DNA of 40,393 nucleotides from an uncultured Pseudoflavonifractor sp. (GCA_947383685.1 CANDEE010000007.1:1-40393), one strand, 5' to 3'. Positions 26,701 through 34,151 are shown, counted from the stretch's first letter. The notes: generated from the sequence alone by a model not told the origin. A program made the numbers and translations.

Positions 26701-27918
26701 GTGGGAGAGGAGAAAAACCGGGGCGTTCGTACCCGCATTTCTGATGACCTGTTGTGGCTGCCCTATTGTTTAGAACGGTATGTGGAAACCTGGAGCGACT
26801 GGGATTTCCTATCTATACAGGTAAGCTACTTGTCAGGTGAGCCGCTAAAATCAAAAGAACAGGAGCGGTATTTTGTACCAAAGAGCACGACGGAAACAGA
26901 GGATGTATACACCCACGCTCTACGAGCCATCCGCTGCGTTCTGGACAGGGGCGTGGGGAAATACGGGCTTCTAAAAATGGGAACCGGAGACTGGAACGAT
27001 GGGATGAATGAGGTGGGAAGCAAGGGAAGGGGAGAGAGCGTTTGGCTCACTTGGTTTGCTATCTCTGTTCTGGATGGATTCGCGCCACTTGCCACTCGCA
27101 GAGGAGACAAGGGGGCAGAGCAGCTTTGCCGGGAGTGGTCAACGCAGTTAAAGAAAGCTGCCGAGGCTGCTTGGGACGGGGAATGGTATCTCCGGGGCTG
27201 GTATGATGACGGCTCACCCTTGGGAAGTCAAGTCTCTCAGGAGTGTCAAATTGACTCTATTCCCCAGAGTTGGGCGGTTTTAGCGGGAGGGGACCGCAAA
27301 AAGTCAGAAATTGCTCTCCGTTCCGCCCTAAATAGGCTTTTTGACCGAGACGCGAAAATCGTAAAGCTGTTCTCTCCGCCTTTCCACGAGGGAGAAGCCC
27401 GCCCCGGCTATATTCGCGGGTATCTCCCAGGCGTTCGGGAAAACGGCGGGCAGTATACCCATGCCGCTACATGGCTTGCCCTAGCCTGCTTTCAGATTGG
27501 CTGGAGTACAGAGGGGTTGGAGCTGCTTCTCGCCCTTTTGCCATCGGCACATCCCCAGGAGACCTACAAGGCCGAACCCTATGTGCTGGCTGGAGATGTA
27601 TACGCACACCCGGACCAGTTGGGGCGGGGTGGCTGGAGTTGGTATACTGGAGCCGCTGGCTGGTACCACCAGGCAGCAGTTAACGGTTTGTTGGGCTTGA
27701 CCGTAAAGGATGGATGCTTGATAGTAAGCCCAAGTTTTCCTGCCGGCTGGAACGGCTGGTCCGCCTGCTGGAGAACAGAGAAAGGAATCTTACAAATTAC
27801 AGCACGGAAAGAAAAACGGGCCAGATTCCTTTTGGATGGCGAACCAGTGGAATCAGTTCCCCTGACTGGACTGGAGGGAGAGCACCATCTGGAAATTACG
27901 GTTCCCGAAAGAAATTAA
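20794..27918 (+). CDS. Cyclic beta-1,2-glucan synthase-like giant membrane glycosyltransferase (NdvB/ChvB-like)
   Basis: A 2374-residue multidomain protein. Residues 1-240 are soluble and helical. Membrane helices lie at about 260-300, 657-700, 727-758 and 780-820. Between them is a GT84-type glycosyltransferase domain with metal-binding DSD (Asp468-Asp470) in TRYVITLDSDTAL and RWIRGDWQ at 616-623. A glucoamylase-like domain spans about 879-1208 (YISTVDSGNLRG; SFMSHHLGMSL). Beta-sandwich modules and a C-terminal GH94 phosphorylase domain follow, the latter with GTGDWNDGMNEVG near residue 2063. In Brucella and Agrobacterium this layout makes and cyclises beta-1,2-glucan from UDP-glucose. The relatives there are about 2800-2900 residues, so this is a shorter form. 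The product here (cyclic or linear glucan) is unproven. ATG follows GAAGGGGG. Confidence 0.88.
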   Translation: MDLRELGQETARMAALNGQRSGKREAIKLRRAVKRIEETQRRLSKRCWERLPTAVEWLLDNAYLARREGMSAQEELKRGKRLRGNYLSSAAKNFVEAAPTAEKEQLVLFLEGVQGEQPLTEEELSLFLPALRGALCFRLAELCPVLEAKPEQAGLSELLEGIFTGLRTLSTVHFGPLLEQSSPVEQILRTDPAGLYLKMDEATRARYRQQVCHLARRNRLTEKAVAGKALAMAREGEEQERHIGWFLFRRPLGEQEKQASGVLYVAVILLPTLSLALLLGFLLESWLLFFLLLLPASDLMKNLTDFFAVRLVRPRHVLRMELKEGIPAESRTLCVIAGLLTGEASGGAYAALLERYRLANRDSGKELCFGLLADLPDRPAPMGEEERRWVKRAEETINALNKKYGGGFYLFFRQPAFQKNDERYVGWERKRGALLELSRLLRGRQTALRVRAGDAGALKGTRYVITLDSDTALNVGAARELVGAMLHPLNRPQVDPKRRVVTAGYGLLQPRVGVELGAANRSQFSRIFAGQGGIDPYGGACSDVYHDLFDRGTYTGKGIFDVDAFSKCLDGRFPQGRILSHDLLEGAYLHAGLLEDVELTDGYPYKVTSYFSRLHRWIRGDWQLLPWLGRWVRNEKGERVENPISSVDKWKLFDNLRRSLSPVFTLVALLLGMCLSAPAFGAAAALTIISAWSNLLLTGADLAVRGGVGLRRRYHATIIAGPGGMILQTLVQLLFLPYHAWVCASAIYTSLWRSLFSHKRMLEWVTAADAERKKEGIWANFWTQWPAAAVGLFAIVFARFPAGAAVGLVWTLSPAFAWAMSQPVKERHGANGDDSPFLLHQAALIWGYFRDWLRPEDHWLPPDNVQEKPWLGPARRTSPTNIGMALLSCVAAADLELTGRQKALELISHILDTLEALPKWNGHLYNWYDTSDCSPLRPRYISTVDSGNLRGCLISLREALYEWGEGELARKAETLSDAMDLSVLYDRERKLFTIGYDMERESFTSGWYDLMASEARLTSYLAIALGEVDPRHWRRLGRGLMGDNDYCGMASWTGTMFEYFMPNLLLPCEQGSLMYESLSFCIYAQKRRGSRTGKPWGISESGFYAFDPGMAYQYKANGVQALGLKRGLDTELVVAPYASFLALLLAPRSAGRNLRRLRNMGLEGNYGLYEAVDFTPGRLPEGEHWAVVRSFMSHHLGMSLVAVDNALNDGVMQKRFLRDCSMGAFRELLQEKVPVGADVMKPDRQAGLDRPRPVRQSQFCHAGEGYNLAKPACHILSNGLVSALCTDIGTVSLTDDRGDTPIAAHLRERYAPAGVSFFYRDKEGNLLPLTAAPMLTEGNFSWSFDGGGASWTARENNFTAKTRLILPRGERGALWTVTLEGVAGGELVCYLEPVLAREADYGAHPAYSKLSLESHPLDRGVSFARRPRTGERRAILAVLWDREEAFWDTSREKTLGRGGLRRLAQAIGELAGETAGAVVDPCLLVRFPLSGGGKSHTLRLALGFEDGEEQARKTALSVLAASDQTVGRLDGLLRKLQLSAGEGLRIMELLSALVFPKSGHAGVPQSALWGFGVSGDLPIAAALPPEEEKAVDSFPLKAYLVLTQCGFSFDLVYLLSDSGNYLRPQKNGLMEIIKALGLEERLGKRGGIHLVEQFEKNVQSPWKEWAAVILDPAGHWEWSGENPIQPPDMPFHSEGAVPKWNVGPDGEFTIQINKQLPPLGWNQLLVNPRFGWLTDETGCGHLWLGNSRESPITPWNNDPLSVGGPEWFLLTLRGKTHSLFADGDGLSVTVTYGFGWAKWEKEWPEGVVRTTALVPWDRDQRLILVEMPGKSGKLEHIIKGMNRVVFDCGERLCLATDVSGTVSIDTAGFEELLRVTERQWRKMVCPLTVDTPDQKLNQYLNGWCLYQVTACRLSGRTSRYQNGGAYGFRDQLQDTLALLPFDPAWAREQMIRCCAHQFMEGDVQHWWHEVGEEKNRGVRTRISDDLLWLPYCLERYVETWSDWDFLSIQVSYLSGEPLKSKEQERYFVPKSTTETEDVYTHALRAIRCVLDRGVGKYGLLKMGTGDWNDGMNEVGSKGRGESVWLTWFAISVLDGFAPLATRRGDKGAEQLCREWSTQLKKAAEAAWDGEWYLRGWYDDGSPLGSQVSQECQIDSIPQSWAVLAGGDRKKSEIALRSALNRLFDRDAKIVKLFSPPFHEGEARPGYIRGYLPGVRENGGQYTHAATWLALACFQIGWSTEGLELLLALLPSAHPQETYKAEPYVLAGDVYAHPDQLGRGGWSWYTGAAGWYHQAAVNGLLGLTVKDGCLIVSPSFPAGWNGWSACWRTEKGILQITARKEKRARFLLDGEPVESVPLTGLEGEHHLEITVPERN

Positions 27919-27940
27919 AAGACTTTTTTCGTTCCAGAGG

Positions 27941-27969
27941 GTGCCAAATGGAAAATTCTGTTGTATAAT
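27941..27969 (+). promoter_or_regulatory. Possible ymfF promoter
   Basis: GTGCCA, a 17-base spacer and a perfect TATAAT (27964-27969), 41 bases before the ymfF start. The -35 box matches at only four of six positions. Confidence 0.5.
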
Positions 27970-28010
27970 ATCCTTTACCATGTCTCAAAAGAAGAAAGGA
28001 AGGTGGCTCC

Positions 28011-29291
28011 ATGAGCGTTGTCACCCGAAACCAGCTTTTGCCCGGCGTGTTTCTCACATCGGTCCACACGAAGAAATTCAAATCCTCCATGCTTTCTATG
28101 ACTCTTTTAACCCCGCTGAAAAAGGAGACAGCGGCGGTTAATGCTCTGATTCCTTATCTGCTCCGCCGGGGTAGTGAGGCCCACCCCGATATGCAATCTC
28201 TGGCTGCCGCTCTGGACCAGCTTTACGGTGGCTCCATTGAGCCTGCTGTCCGCAAGCGGGGGGAAACCCAATGCGTAGGTTTTGTGGGAAGCTTTCTGGA
28301 CGACGCTTATACGCTGGATAACAGCGGTGTGCTGGACCATGCCGCCGCGCTTATGGGGGAGCTATTGCTGCGGCCCTATACCCAGAATGGGGTCTTTTGC
28401 CCTGAGTACACCAGTCAAGAAAAGGCCAATCTGACAGACCGTATCCGGGCGGAGATAAATGATAAGCGCCAGTACGCGGTCAGCCGCCTGGTGGAAGAAA
28501 TGTGTGGACAGGAAGCCTATGGCGTGAGCCGTATGGGCCGGGAGGCGGATGTGGAGCCTATCACACCGCAGTCGGCCTGGGCGCAATATCAGACTCTTTT
28601 GGCCCACTCCCGCCTGGAGCTCTATTATTGCGGCTCAGCAGAGCCTGACCAGGTGTGTTTTATCCTGCAAAAGGCCCTGGACGGGATTCCGCGGGAGGGA
28701 GGATATACCGTTTCAGAAACGGTAATTATTCCCCAGGCTGAGACAGTCCGCCAGGTTGCGGAGAGCCTGGACGTGGCCCAAGGTAAGTTATCCATGGGCT
28801 TCCGCACAGGCGGAATTGCTGTGGGAAGCCCTCAATATCCCGCTTTGGTGCTGTGCAATGCCCTCTTTGGTGGCACAACTACCGCCAAGCTGTTTCTCAA
28901 TGTCCGCGAAAAGTTGTCCCTGTGTTATTATGCCAGTTCCTCCATTGACCGCTATAAAGGGGTTATGTTGGTTTCCTCTGGAGTGGAATTTGGCAACAAA
29001 CAGAGGGCGGAGGATGAGATTATGGCCCAGTTGGAAGCCTGCCGACGGGGAGAATTTGAACCTTGGGAGCTTGACGGAGCCAGGAGGTATACGGTCAGTT
29101 CCCTGCTTACCACGCTGGACAGCCAGGGACGTCAGGAAGACTGGTGGCAGGCCCAGGCGGCAGTGGGGTTGACCCAAAGCCCCCAGGAGCTGGCTCAGGC
29201 GGTGGAAACCGTTCCAGTGGAAGCCGCAATTGAAGCTGCCAAAGCTCTCAGTCTGGATACGGTCTATTTCCTGAAAGGAATGGAGGCATGA
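28011..29291 (+). CDS. ymfF: M16 family peptidase-like protein (YmfF type, probably non-catalytic)
   Basis: A 426-residue protein of the insulinase/M16 fold. The HxxEH zinc motif expected near residue 45-50 is absent (LLRRGSEAHPDMQSLAAALD stands there), as in the YmfF half of the Bacillus YmfF-YmfH pair, so it probably supports the catalytic partner. The C-terminal half keeps the M16 Tyr-rich segment (REKLSLCYYASSSIDRYKG). ATG 28011 follows AAGGAAGGTGG and the stop overlaps ymfH. Database names link the pair to EF-P 5-aminopentanol modification, but the molecular role is not settled. Confidence 0.88.
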   Translation: MSVVTRNQLLPGVFLTSVHTKKFKSSMLSMTLLTPLKKETAAVNALIPYLLRRGSEAHPDMQSLAAALDQLYGGSIEPAVRKRGETQCVGFVGSFLDDAYTLDNSGVLDHAAALMGELLLRPYTQNGVFCPEYTSQEKANLTDRIRAEINDKRQYAVSRLVEEMCGQEAYGVSRMGREADVEPITPQSAWAQYQTLLAHSRLELYYCGSAEPDQVCFILQKALDGIPREGGYTVSETVIIPQAETVRQVAESLDVAQGKLSMGFRTGGIAVGSPQYPALVLCNALFGGTTTAKLFLNVREKLSLCYYASSSIDRYKGVMLVSSGVEFGNKQRAEDEIMAQLEACRRGEFEPWELDGARRYTVSSLLTTLDSQGRQEDWWQAQAAVGLTQSPQELAQAVETVPVEAAIEAAKALSLDTVYFLKGMEA

Positions 29292-30574
29292 GCATGGAAA
29301 AAAAGCGGTATGAACAAGTAGGGGAACAGGTTTTCCACACGGTACTGGATAATGGTCTTCACATCTATGTGGCCTCCAAACCGGGATTTCAAAAGAGCTA
29401 TGCCTTTTTTGCCACCCATTATGGTGGAATGGATATGCGCTTTAAATTGGACGGAAAGTGGCTGGACACTCCCGCCGGAGTGGCACATTTTTTAGAACAC
29501 AAGACCTTTGACACTGAGGATGGAAACGCCCTTCAGGATTTGGCAGCCAATGGAGCATCGCCTAATGCGTTTACCTCCACGTCTATGACGGGTTACTACT
29601 TTGAAAGTACGGAAAAGTTTGAGGAAAACCTGAGAATTCTCCTTTCCTTTGTTTCCATTCCTTACTATACTCAAGAGAGTGTGGACAAGGAGCAAGGCAT
29701 CATTGGGCAAGAAATCCGTATGGGGGACGATGAACCGGAAACCCAGGTGTTTTACGGGATGCTGGAGGGATTATACGCCCACAGTCCCATCCAGGTAAAT
29801 ATTGCCGGAACGGTAGAATCTATTGCGGAGATTACCGCCGACACTCTGAACCTGTGCCACCGGGCCTTCTATGACCCGGGAAATATGGTCCTGTGCATGG
29901 CGGGGGATGTGGACCCGGAACAAATAGCTGCCATCGCCCGGGAGGTCCTGCCCACGCAGGGACACCCTCCAGTAGAACGTGACCATGGAAAAGCGGAGGA
30001 GCCTAAGGCGCATAAAGGCTGCTGGGAAAAGGTTATGGCTGTTTCTGTCCCCATTTTCCAGATTGGCTTTAAAGATACGCCGCCTACAAAAGGGGAGGAG
30101 TGGCTCAAGTGGGAGCTGACAGGCAATCTGGCCTGCGAGGTCCTGCTGGGCACCTCCAGCCCGCTCTATACCAGGCTTTATAGCGAGGGGCTTATTAACG
30201 AGAGCTTTGCCTATGGCAGCGAAGCTTATCCCGGTGCAGCCTTCCTCTGTGCAGGCGGGGAAAGCCGGGACCCGGAAGCGGTTCATACCGCTGTGTTGGC
30301 TGAGGCGGAACGCATCGGTCGAGAGGGAATAGACGAGGGACTGTTTCAGCGGCTCAAAAAGGCAGCTTACGGCTATATGGTCCGTAGTCTGAACTCTTTT
30401 GAAAATATCTGTGTGAGCCAGGCCATGGCCCATTTTAACGGCTATGATTATTTTGCTTTCCCGCAGTGCTTTGAAGCAATCACCAGAGCTGACGTGGAGG
30501 CGTGCATTCGTCGGGCAGCGACCCGCGAAAAATCTACTCTGGCGGTAATCAGACCGAAGGAGGGAGCAGAATGA
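29288..30574 (+). CDS. ymfH: M16 family zinc metallopeptidase (YmfH type)
   Basis: A 428-residue M16 metallopeptidase with intact inverted zinc motif HFLEH (residues 67-71) in AGVAHFLEHKTF and the distal acidic segment DKEQGIIGQEIRMGDDE that supplies the third ligand. NGASPNAFTSTSMTGYYF is the typical substrate-edge strand. It pairs with the motif-less YmfF encoded just before it (ATGA overlap), a heterodimer-like arrangement. Peptide substrates are unknown. The stop overlaps lgt. Confidence 0.92.
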   Translation: MSMEKKRYEQVGEQVFHTVLDNGLHIYVASKPGFQKSYAFFATHYGGMDMRFKLDGKWLDTPAGVAHFLEHKTFDTEDGNALQDLAANGASPNAFTSTSMTGYYFESTEKFEENLRILLSFVSIPYYTQESVDKEQGIIGQEIRMGDDEPETQVFYGMLEGLYAHSPIQVNIAGTVESIAEITADTLNLCHRAFYDPGNMVLCMAGDVDPEQIAAIAREVLPTQGHPPVERDHGKAEEPKAHKGCWEKVMAVSVPIFQIGFKDTPPTKGEEWLKWELTGNLACEVLLGTSSPLYTRLYSEGLINESFAYGSEAYPGAAFLCAGGESRDPEAVHTAVLAEAERIGREGIDEGLFQRLKKAAYGYMVRSLNSFENICVSQAMAHFNGYDYFAFPQCFEAITRADVEACIRRAATREKSTLAVIRPKEGAE

Positions 30575-31566
30575 GTGTGGTTTCCTTTCCGGGGATTGGG
30601 CTATCAATATCTGTAAAGGATATTGCCTTTCGTGTTTTTGGCTGGCCTATTCACTGGTACGGTATTATTATTGCCGCCGGTTTTTTGATGGCGGTGACAT
30701 ACTGTAGCCGAAAAGCCGACACTTATGGAATTGAGCAGGATGACATTGTAGACCTGCTTCTCTATGCCGTGCCCCTGTGCATTATCGGGGCGCGGCTCTA
30801 CTACATCATTTTTTATCTGGACCTTTACCGAAATGCAGATGGGAAGTTGGAATTCAGCAAAATGGTCCGTATTTGGGATGGCGGACTTGCCATTTATGGA
30901 GCCGTCATTATGGCCATTGTTGTGGCGTTGGTTTTTTGCAAAAAGCGGGGCATCCGGTTCCTGTCTCTGGCGGATTTGGGCGTGTTTGGCCTGCTCATTG
31001 GGCAGTCAGTGGGCCGCTGGGGAAACTTTGTGAATGTGGAAGCTTATGGTGCCCTTACCGATTTACCTTGGCGGATGGGTATTTACGATACGGTTGACGG
31101 AGTCTACCAGTATATGGAAGTCCATCCTACCTTTCTTTACGAATCTCTATGGAACTTAGTGGGTTTTTCGCTGCTTGCCCTTGTGGTTGCTAAGCACAGA
31201 AAGTTTGACGGGCAGCTCTTTTGGAGCTATATTGCCTGGTATGGCTTGGGGCGGGCCTGGATTGAGGGACTGCGTACGGACAGCCTGTACTTTTTCTCCA
31301 CCGGCCTTCGGGTGTCCCAGGTATTGGCGATTCTCTCCGCTGTGGTGGGGGTGGTAATGCTGATTGTTCAGCTTAGCCGTCCTCATGACCCAAGGGAGCT
31401 CTGGGGGCGGCAGGTGGCGGTCCGGAAGGCCATGGCAGCAAAAGCAGGGGAGAAGAAAATTCCGGTCGAACCAGCCGAGAAGCTTAATACAGGAGCACAA
31501 GCGGACGATCTGGATTTGGAGAGCATTTTGAGGGAAGCGAAAGGAGACGGGCATGACGAGACTTGA
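30571..31566 (+). CDS. lgt: Phosphatidylglycerol:prolipoprotein diacylglyceryl transferase
   Basis: A 331-residue membrane enzyme that adds diacylglycerol to the lipobox Cys of prolipoproteins such as TrpX in this window. About seven membrane helices are seen, with the signature QSVGRWGNFVNVEAYG at about 150, the WPIHWYGIIIAAGF opening and a conserved GLGRAWIEGLRTDSL segment. A charged, probably cytoplasmic tail of about 60 residues (from HDPRELWG to the end) makes it longer than the usual 260-290 residues. ATG 30571 follows AAGGAGGGAGCAG and overlaps the ymfH stop. The end overlaps folD by 14 bases. Confidence 0.95.
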   Translation: MSVVSFPGIGLSISVKDIAFRVFGWPIHWYGIIIAAGFLMAVTYCSRKADTYGIEQDDIVDLLLYAVPLCIIGARLYYIIFYLDLYRNADGKLEFSKMVRIWDGGLAIYGAVIMAIVVALVFCKKRGIRFLSLADLGVFGLLIGQSVGRWGNFVNVEAYGALTDLPWRMGIYDTVDGVYQYMEVHPTFLYESLWNLVGFSLLALVVAKHRKFDGQLFWSYIAWYGLGRAWIEGLRTDSLYFFSTGLRVSQVLAILSAVVGVVMLIVQLSRPHDPRELWGRQVAVRKAMAAKAGEKKIPVEPAEKLNTGAQADDLDLESILREAKGDGHDET

Positions 31567-32395
31567 CGGAAAGGCTCTGGCGACGAAAATCAAGGAGCAG
31601 GTCCGGAAGGAAGCCATCCAGCTTCCCCGGAGGCCCGGCCTGGCAGTAGTGCTGGTTGGCAACGACTCCGCTTCCCGAGTCTATGTAACCAGCAAGCGCA
31701 AGGACTGTGAGGAGTGTGGCTTTTATAGCGAGGAATATGCCCTTTTGGAAACTACTACCCAGGAGGAGCTTTTGGAACTGGTAGAAACACTGAACGGCCG
31801 GGAGGACATCGACGGCATTTTGGTGCAGCTTCCCCTGCCAAAGCATCTGGATGAGGAGACGGTCATTCAAGCCATCGACCCAGCTAAGGATGTGGACGGT
31901 TTCCATCCCCTGAACGCCGGGAATCTGCTGATTGGACGCCCCGGCTTTCTCCCCTGTACCCCTGCCGGGGTGATGGATTTGTTGGATGAGTATGGCATTG
32001 ACCCGGCTGGAAAGCGGGCGGTGGTAGTGGGCCGGAGCAATATCGTGGGTAAGCCCATGGCCCTGTTGCTCCTGCGGCGCAGCGCCACTGTCACAGTGTG
32101 TCATTCTCGAACCCTTGATCTGGCGGAACACTGCCGTCAGGCGGATATTTTGGTGGCGGCTGTGGGCCAACCTGGACTTATCACCGCAGACATGGTAAAA
32201 GATGGCGCTGTGGTAGTAGACGTAGCCATGAACCGGAACGAGGATGGAAAGCTGTGTGGCGACGTGGACTATTCCGCTGTCTCGGAGAAAGCAGCCTATC
32301 TTACCCCGGTTCCCGGCGGCGTGGGTCCTATGACACGAGCGGCCCTGATGGAAAATACTCTTTGGGCGGCAAAACAGCGGCAAAATTTGACATAG
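31553..32395 (+). CDS. folD: Bifunctional methylenetetrahydrofolate dehydrogenase/cyclohydrolase
   Basis: A 280-residue FolD that interconverts 5,10-methylene-THF, methenyl-THF and 10-formyl-THF. The catalytic YxxxK is Tyr44-VTS-Lys48. The cofactor-binding GRSNIVGKPMALLL and the C-terminal PVPGGVGPMTRAALMENT are diagnostic, and DVDGFHPLNAGNL is the folate-side motif. Its start lies inside the end of lgt with GAAAGGAGACGG as ribosome binding site. It is the last gene of the ymfF-ymfH-lgt-folD run. Confidence 0.97.
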   Translation: MTRLDGKALATKIKEQVRKEAIQLPRRPGLAVVLVGNDSASRVYVTSKRKDCEECGFYSEEYALLETTTQEELLELVETLNGREDIDGILVQLPLPKHLDEETVIQAIDPAKDVDGFHPLNAGNLLIGRPGFLPCTPAGVMDLLDEYGIDPAGKRAVVVGRSNIVGKPMALLLLRRSATVTVCHSRTLDLAEHCRQADILVAAVGQPGLITADMVKDGAVVVDVAMNRNEDGKLCGDVDYSAVSEKAAYLTPVPGGVGPMTRAALMENTLWAAKQRQNLT

Positions 32396-32399
32396 GGGC

Positions 32400-32428
32400 T
32401 GGTCAAAACACTTTCCCTGTGGTATAAT
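32400..32428 (+). promoter_or_regulatory. nrdR promoter
   Basis: TGGTCA, a 17-base spacer and a perfect TATAAT (32423-32428) with TGG before it (extended -10). A TTGACA further upstream (32387) is too far away (30 bases) to serve. Confidence 0.65.
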
Positions 32429-32462
32429 AATTTATCCTACCATACATAGGAGCGTGCTGAAT

Positions 32463-32918
32463 ATGAAATGTCCCTTTTGCGGCTATCTGGACAGTAAGGT
32501 AGTAGACTCCCGCCCAGCCGAAGACGGTGCCAGTATTCGCCGCCGCCGGGAATGTCTTTCCTGCCACAAGAGATTCACCACCTTTGAGGTGATGGAAACC
32601 CTTCCTGTGGTGGTTATCAAGAAGGATGGCAGCCGCCAGAGCTTTGACCGCAGCAAGCTTCTTAACGGTATGATCCGGGCTTGTGAAAAACGGCCTGTGC
32701 CTTTCGAGACGCTGGAGAAAATTGTGGCCGAAATTGAGCAGATTCTCCAGAACGAGATGAACCGGGAGGTGCCTTCCGAGCAAATCGGTGAGATGGTTAT
32801 GGACCGGCTCAAGGAGGTGGACGAGGTAGCCTATGTGCGTTTTGCCTCGGTCTATCGACAGTTTAAGGACATCAGCACCTTTATGAGCGAACTGAACAAA
32901 CTCTTGCAGGAAAAATAA
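32463..32918 (+). CDS. nrdR: Transcriptional repressor NrdR
   Basis: A 151-residue repressor of ribonucleotide reductase genes. The N-terminal zinc ribbon uses Cys3, Cys6, Cys31 and Cys34 (CPFCGYLDSK; CLSCHKRF). Residues about 49-139 form the ATP-cone (VIKKDGSRQSFDRSKL) that senses ATP/dATP. ATG 32463 is preferred over the in-frame GTG 32454 because AGGAG lies 10 bases before the ATG but only one base before the GTG. No nrd genes are in the window, so its targets lie elsewhere. A strong terminator follows. Confidence 0.96.
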   Translation: MKCPFCGYLDSKVVDSRPAEDGASIRRRRECLSCHKRFTTFEVMETLPVVVIKKDGSRQSFDRSKLLNGMIRACEKRPVPFETLEKIVAEIEQILQNEMNREVPSEQIGEMVMDRLKEVDEVAYVRFASVYRQFKDISTFMSELNKLLQEK

Positions 32919-32930
32919 GAGAATAAAAAG

Positions 32931-32962
32931 GACCCTGCCTGACTTCAGGCAGGGTCTTTTTT
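32931..32962. terminator. Terminator between nrdR and the convergent membrane-protein gene
   Basis: GACCCTGCCT, a 6-base loop and AGGCAGGGTC form a perfect 10-bp stem followed by TTTTTT. A preceding AAAAAG run suggests it works in both directions. Confidence 0.93.
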
Positions 32963-34088
32963 ATTTTCCGGTATACTGTATGGCGATGCGGTTTTCCGGC
33001 TTAGGGTCAAAGGTATAAAGGCAAAGGAGAAAGAACCACTCCAAGGGCTTCATCAAGAGGTAGGTCACATCAGCCCGGAAGGGTGTAGTCAGCTTTTGGG
33101 AGAGTGGATAACCGTGGGTATCATAGAAGCTCCGCACTGCCCGGTGAAGCCGGGGCGACCGCTCCATGATAAGCTGCTCAAAGGCGTTGGCAACACAGAG
33201 CTGCCGGTTGACGACGATACGTTTTCCGTGGCGGACGCCATACCGGGTGGGTTTGACCAGCTTCGGGTGGCCACCTACCGCAACAGTACAAAGATAGTGG
33301 CCGTCATATTCTATGGGCGGCGGCGATATTTTCTGGGATAAAGCCCAGTCACTGGTTTCGGTAAAGGCTCGAACTGCAGCATCAGGAGCCTGGCCAAAAA
33401 GAATCAAAATACCCAGCAAAACAGCCAGTAGGGGGAGGGCCAAAAGAAAACCTGCAAGTACCCAACTCCGGCTACGGGAAAGAACCCGGTGGCAGAGGCA
33501 AACAAAACGCTTGCCGGAATCGGGGGGCGCCGCCTCTAACCGGGTAATCTGTTTTTGAATAACCTGCCGTAGGAGCCGGGGAACGGTGAGAAGGTAATTC
33601 AGTGGAAATAAGACCATATAGAAGGTATCAAAAGGAAGCCAAAGCCCCTCTGTCAAGTGGGGCAATAGCTGGACAATAAAGACGACGGCTAAAAATGCCC
33701 CTGTCTCCAGTCCGGATATGCAAAGCACTGTGGGTAGAGGGGGCAGAGGTTTTCCCGAAATACGAACAAGCCAAAAGCTAAGCAAGGCCCAGGCCAAAAG
33801 AGTCAAAATGGTCGGCATATGCCAAGAGGCCAACGGTGTGTGAAAATAAGGTTCAATGTAGGTATAGAGGGGCACATCCCAATCGGGGGCAGACCAGAAT
33901 TGCCATAGGAGCCACATGAGGAATGGCCCCAAAAGAAAGGTGCAGCGGTCTATTGCCTGCTCGTGGAAGGGGACCTTAGAGCAGAGATTGTAAAGATTGC
34001 AAATCGTAAGAATAACGGGGAGAACCAAGCAGACAATGATGATCAATACTGTCAACGGGATCGAAGCTATTTCATAGAGAATACTCAT
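32961..34088 (-). CDS. Polytopic membrane protein of unknown function (DUF6688-like)
   Basis: A 375-residue protein with about seven hydrophobic helices, in segments at about residues 8-32, 50-70, 90-110, 120-145, 150-170 and 215-240. A C-terminal soluble domain of about 130 residues carries GHYLCTVAVGGHPKLVKPTR, VVNRQLCVANAFEQLIMERS and FYDTHGYPLS. This tail resembles what I recall of DUF6688; I could not search to confirm it. No HExxH peptidase motif is visible. ATG 34088 follows AAAGGAGCGATTAT, which lies inside one arm of a perfect dyad. The gene is divergent from yjdF. Confidence 0.72.
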   Translation of the reverse strand: MSILYEIASIPLTVLIIIVCLVLPVILTICNLYNLCSKVPFHEQAIDRCTFLLGPFLMWLLWQFWSAPDWDVPLYTYIEPYFHTPLASWHMPTILTLLAWALLSFWLVRISGKPLPPLPTVLCISGLETGAFLAVVFIVQLLPHLTEGLWLPFDTFYMVLFPLNYLLTVPRLLRQVIQKQITRLEAAPPDSGKRFVCLCHRVLSRSRSWVLAGFLLALPLLAVLLGILILFGQAPDAAVRAFTETSDWALSQKISPPPIEYDGHYLCTVAVGGHPKLVKPTRYGVRHGKRIVVNRQLCVANAFEQLIMERSPRLHRAVRSFYDTHGYPLSQKLTTPFRADVTYLLMKPLEWFFLLCLYTFDPKPENRIAIQYTGK

Positions 34089-34119
34089 ATAATCGCTCCT
34101 TTCTACGGAGCGATTATAT
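34087..34119. promoter_or_regulatory. Perfect 13-bp dyad over the promoter and start of the DUF6688-like gene
   Basis: ATATAATCGCTCC and its exact complement GGAGCGATTATAT, separated by 7 bases. On the minus strand one arm contains the -10 box and the other contains the ribosome binding site and touches the ATG. The transcript probably starts after the first arm, so a DNA operator for a dimeric repressor fits better than an RNA hairpin. Confidence 0.75.
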
Positions 34120-34141
34120 CACAGAAAGCAAATAGAGACAA
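34113..34141 (-). promoter_or_regulatory. Promoter of the DUF6688-like gene
   Basis: TTGTCT (34136-34141), a 17-base spacer and TATAAT (34113-34118), with TGA before the -10 (extended -10). The -10 lies inside the dyad arm. Confidence 0.72.
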
Positions 34142-34151
34142 GCGCTTCCCC

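Noticed and set aside
31484..32383. 299-codon minus-strand frame opposite folD
   Set aside because: FolD motifs cover the plus strand completely; the minus frame resembles nothing and has no ribosome binding site.
32387..32392. TTGACA at the end of folD as the -35 of nrdR
   Set aside because: It is 30 bases from the TATAAT, too far; a 17-base-spaced TGGTCA with an extended -10 fits better.
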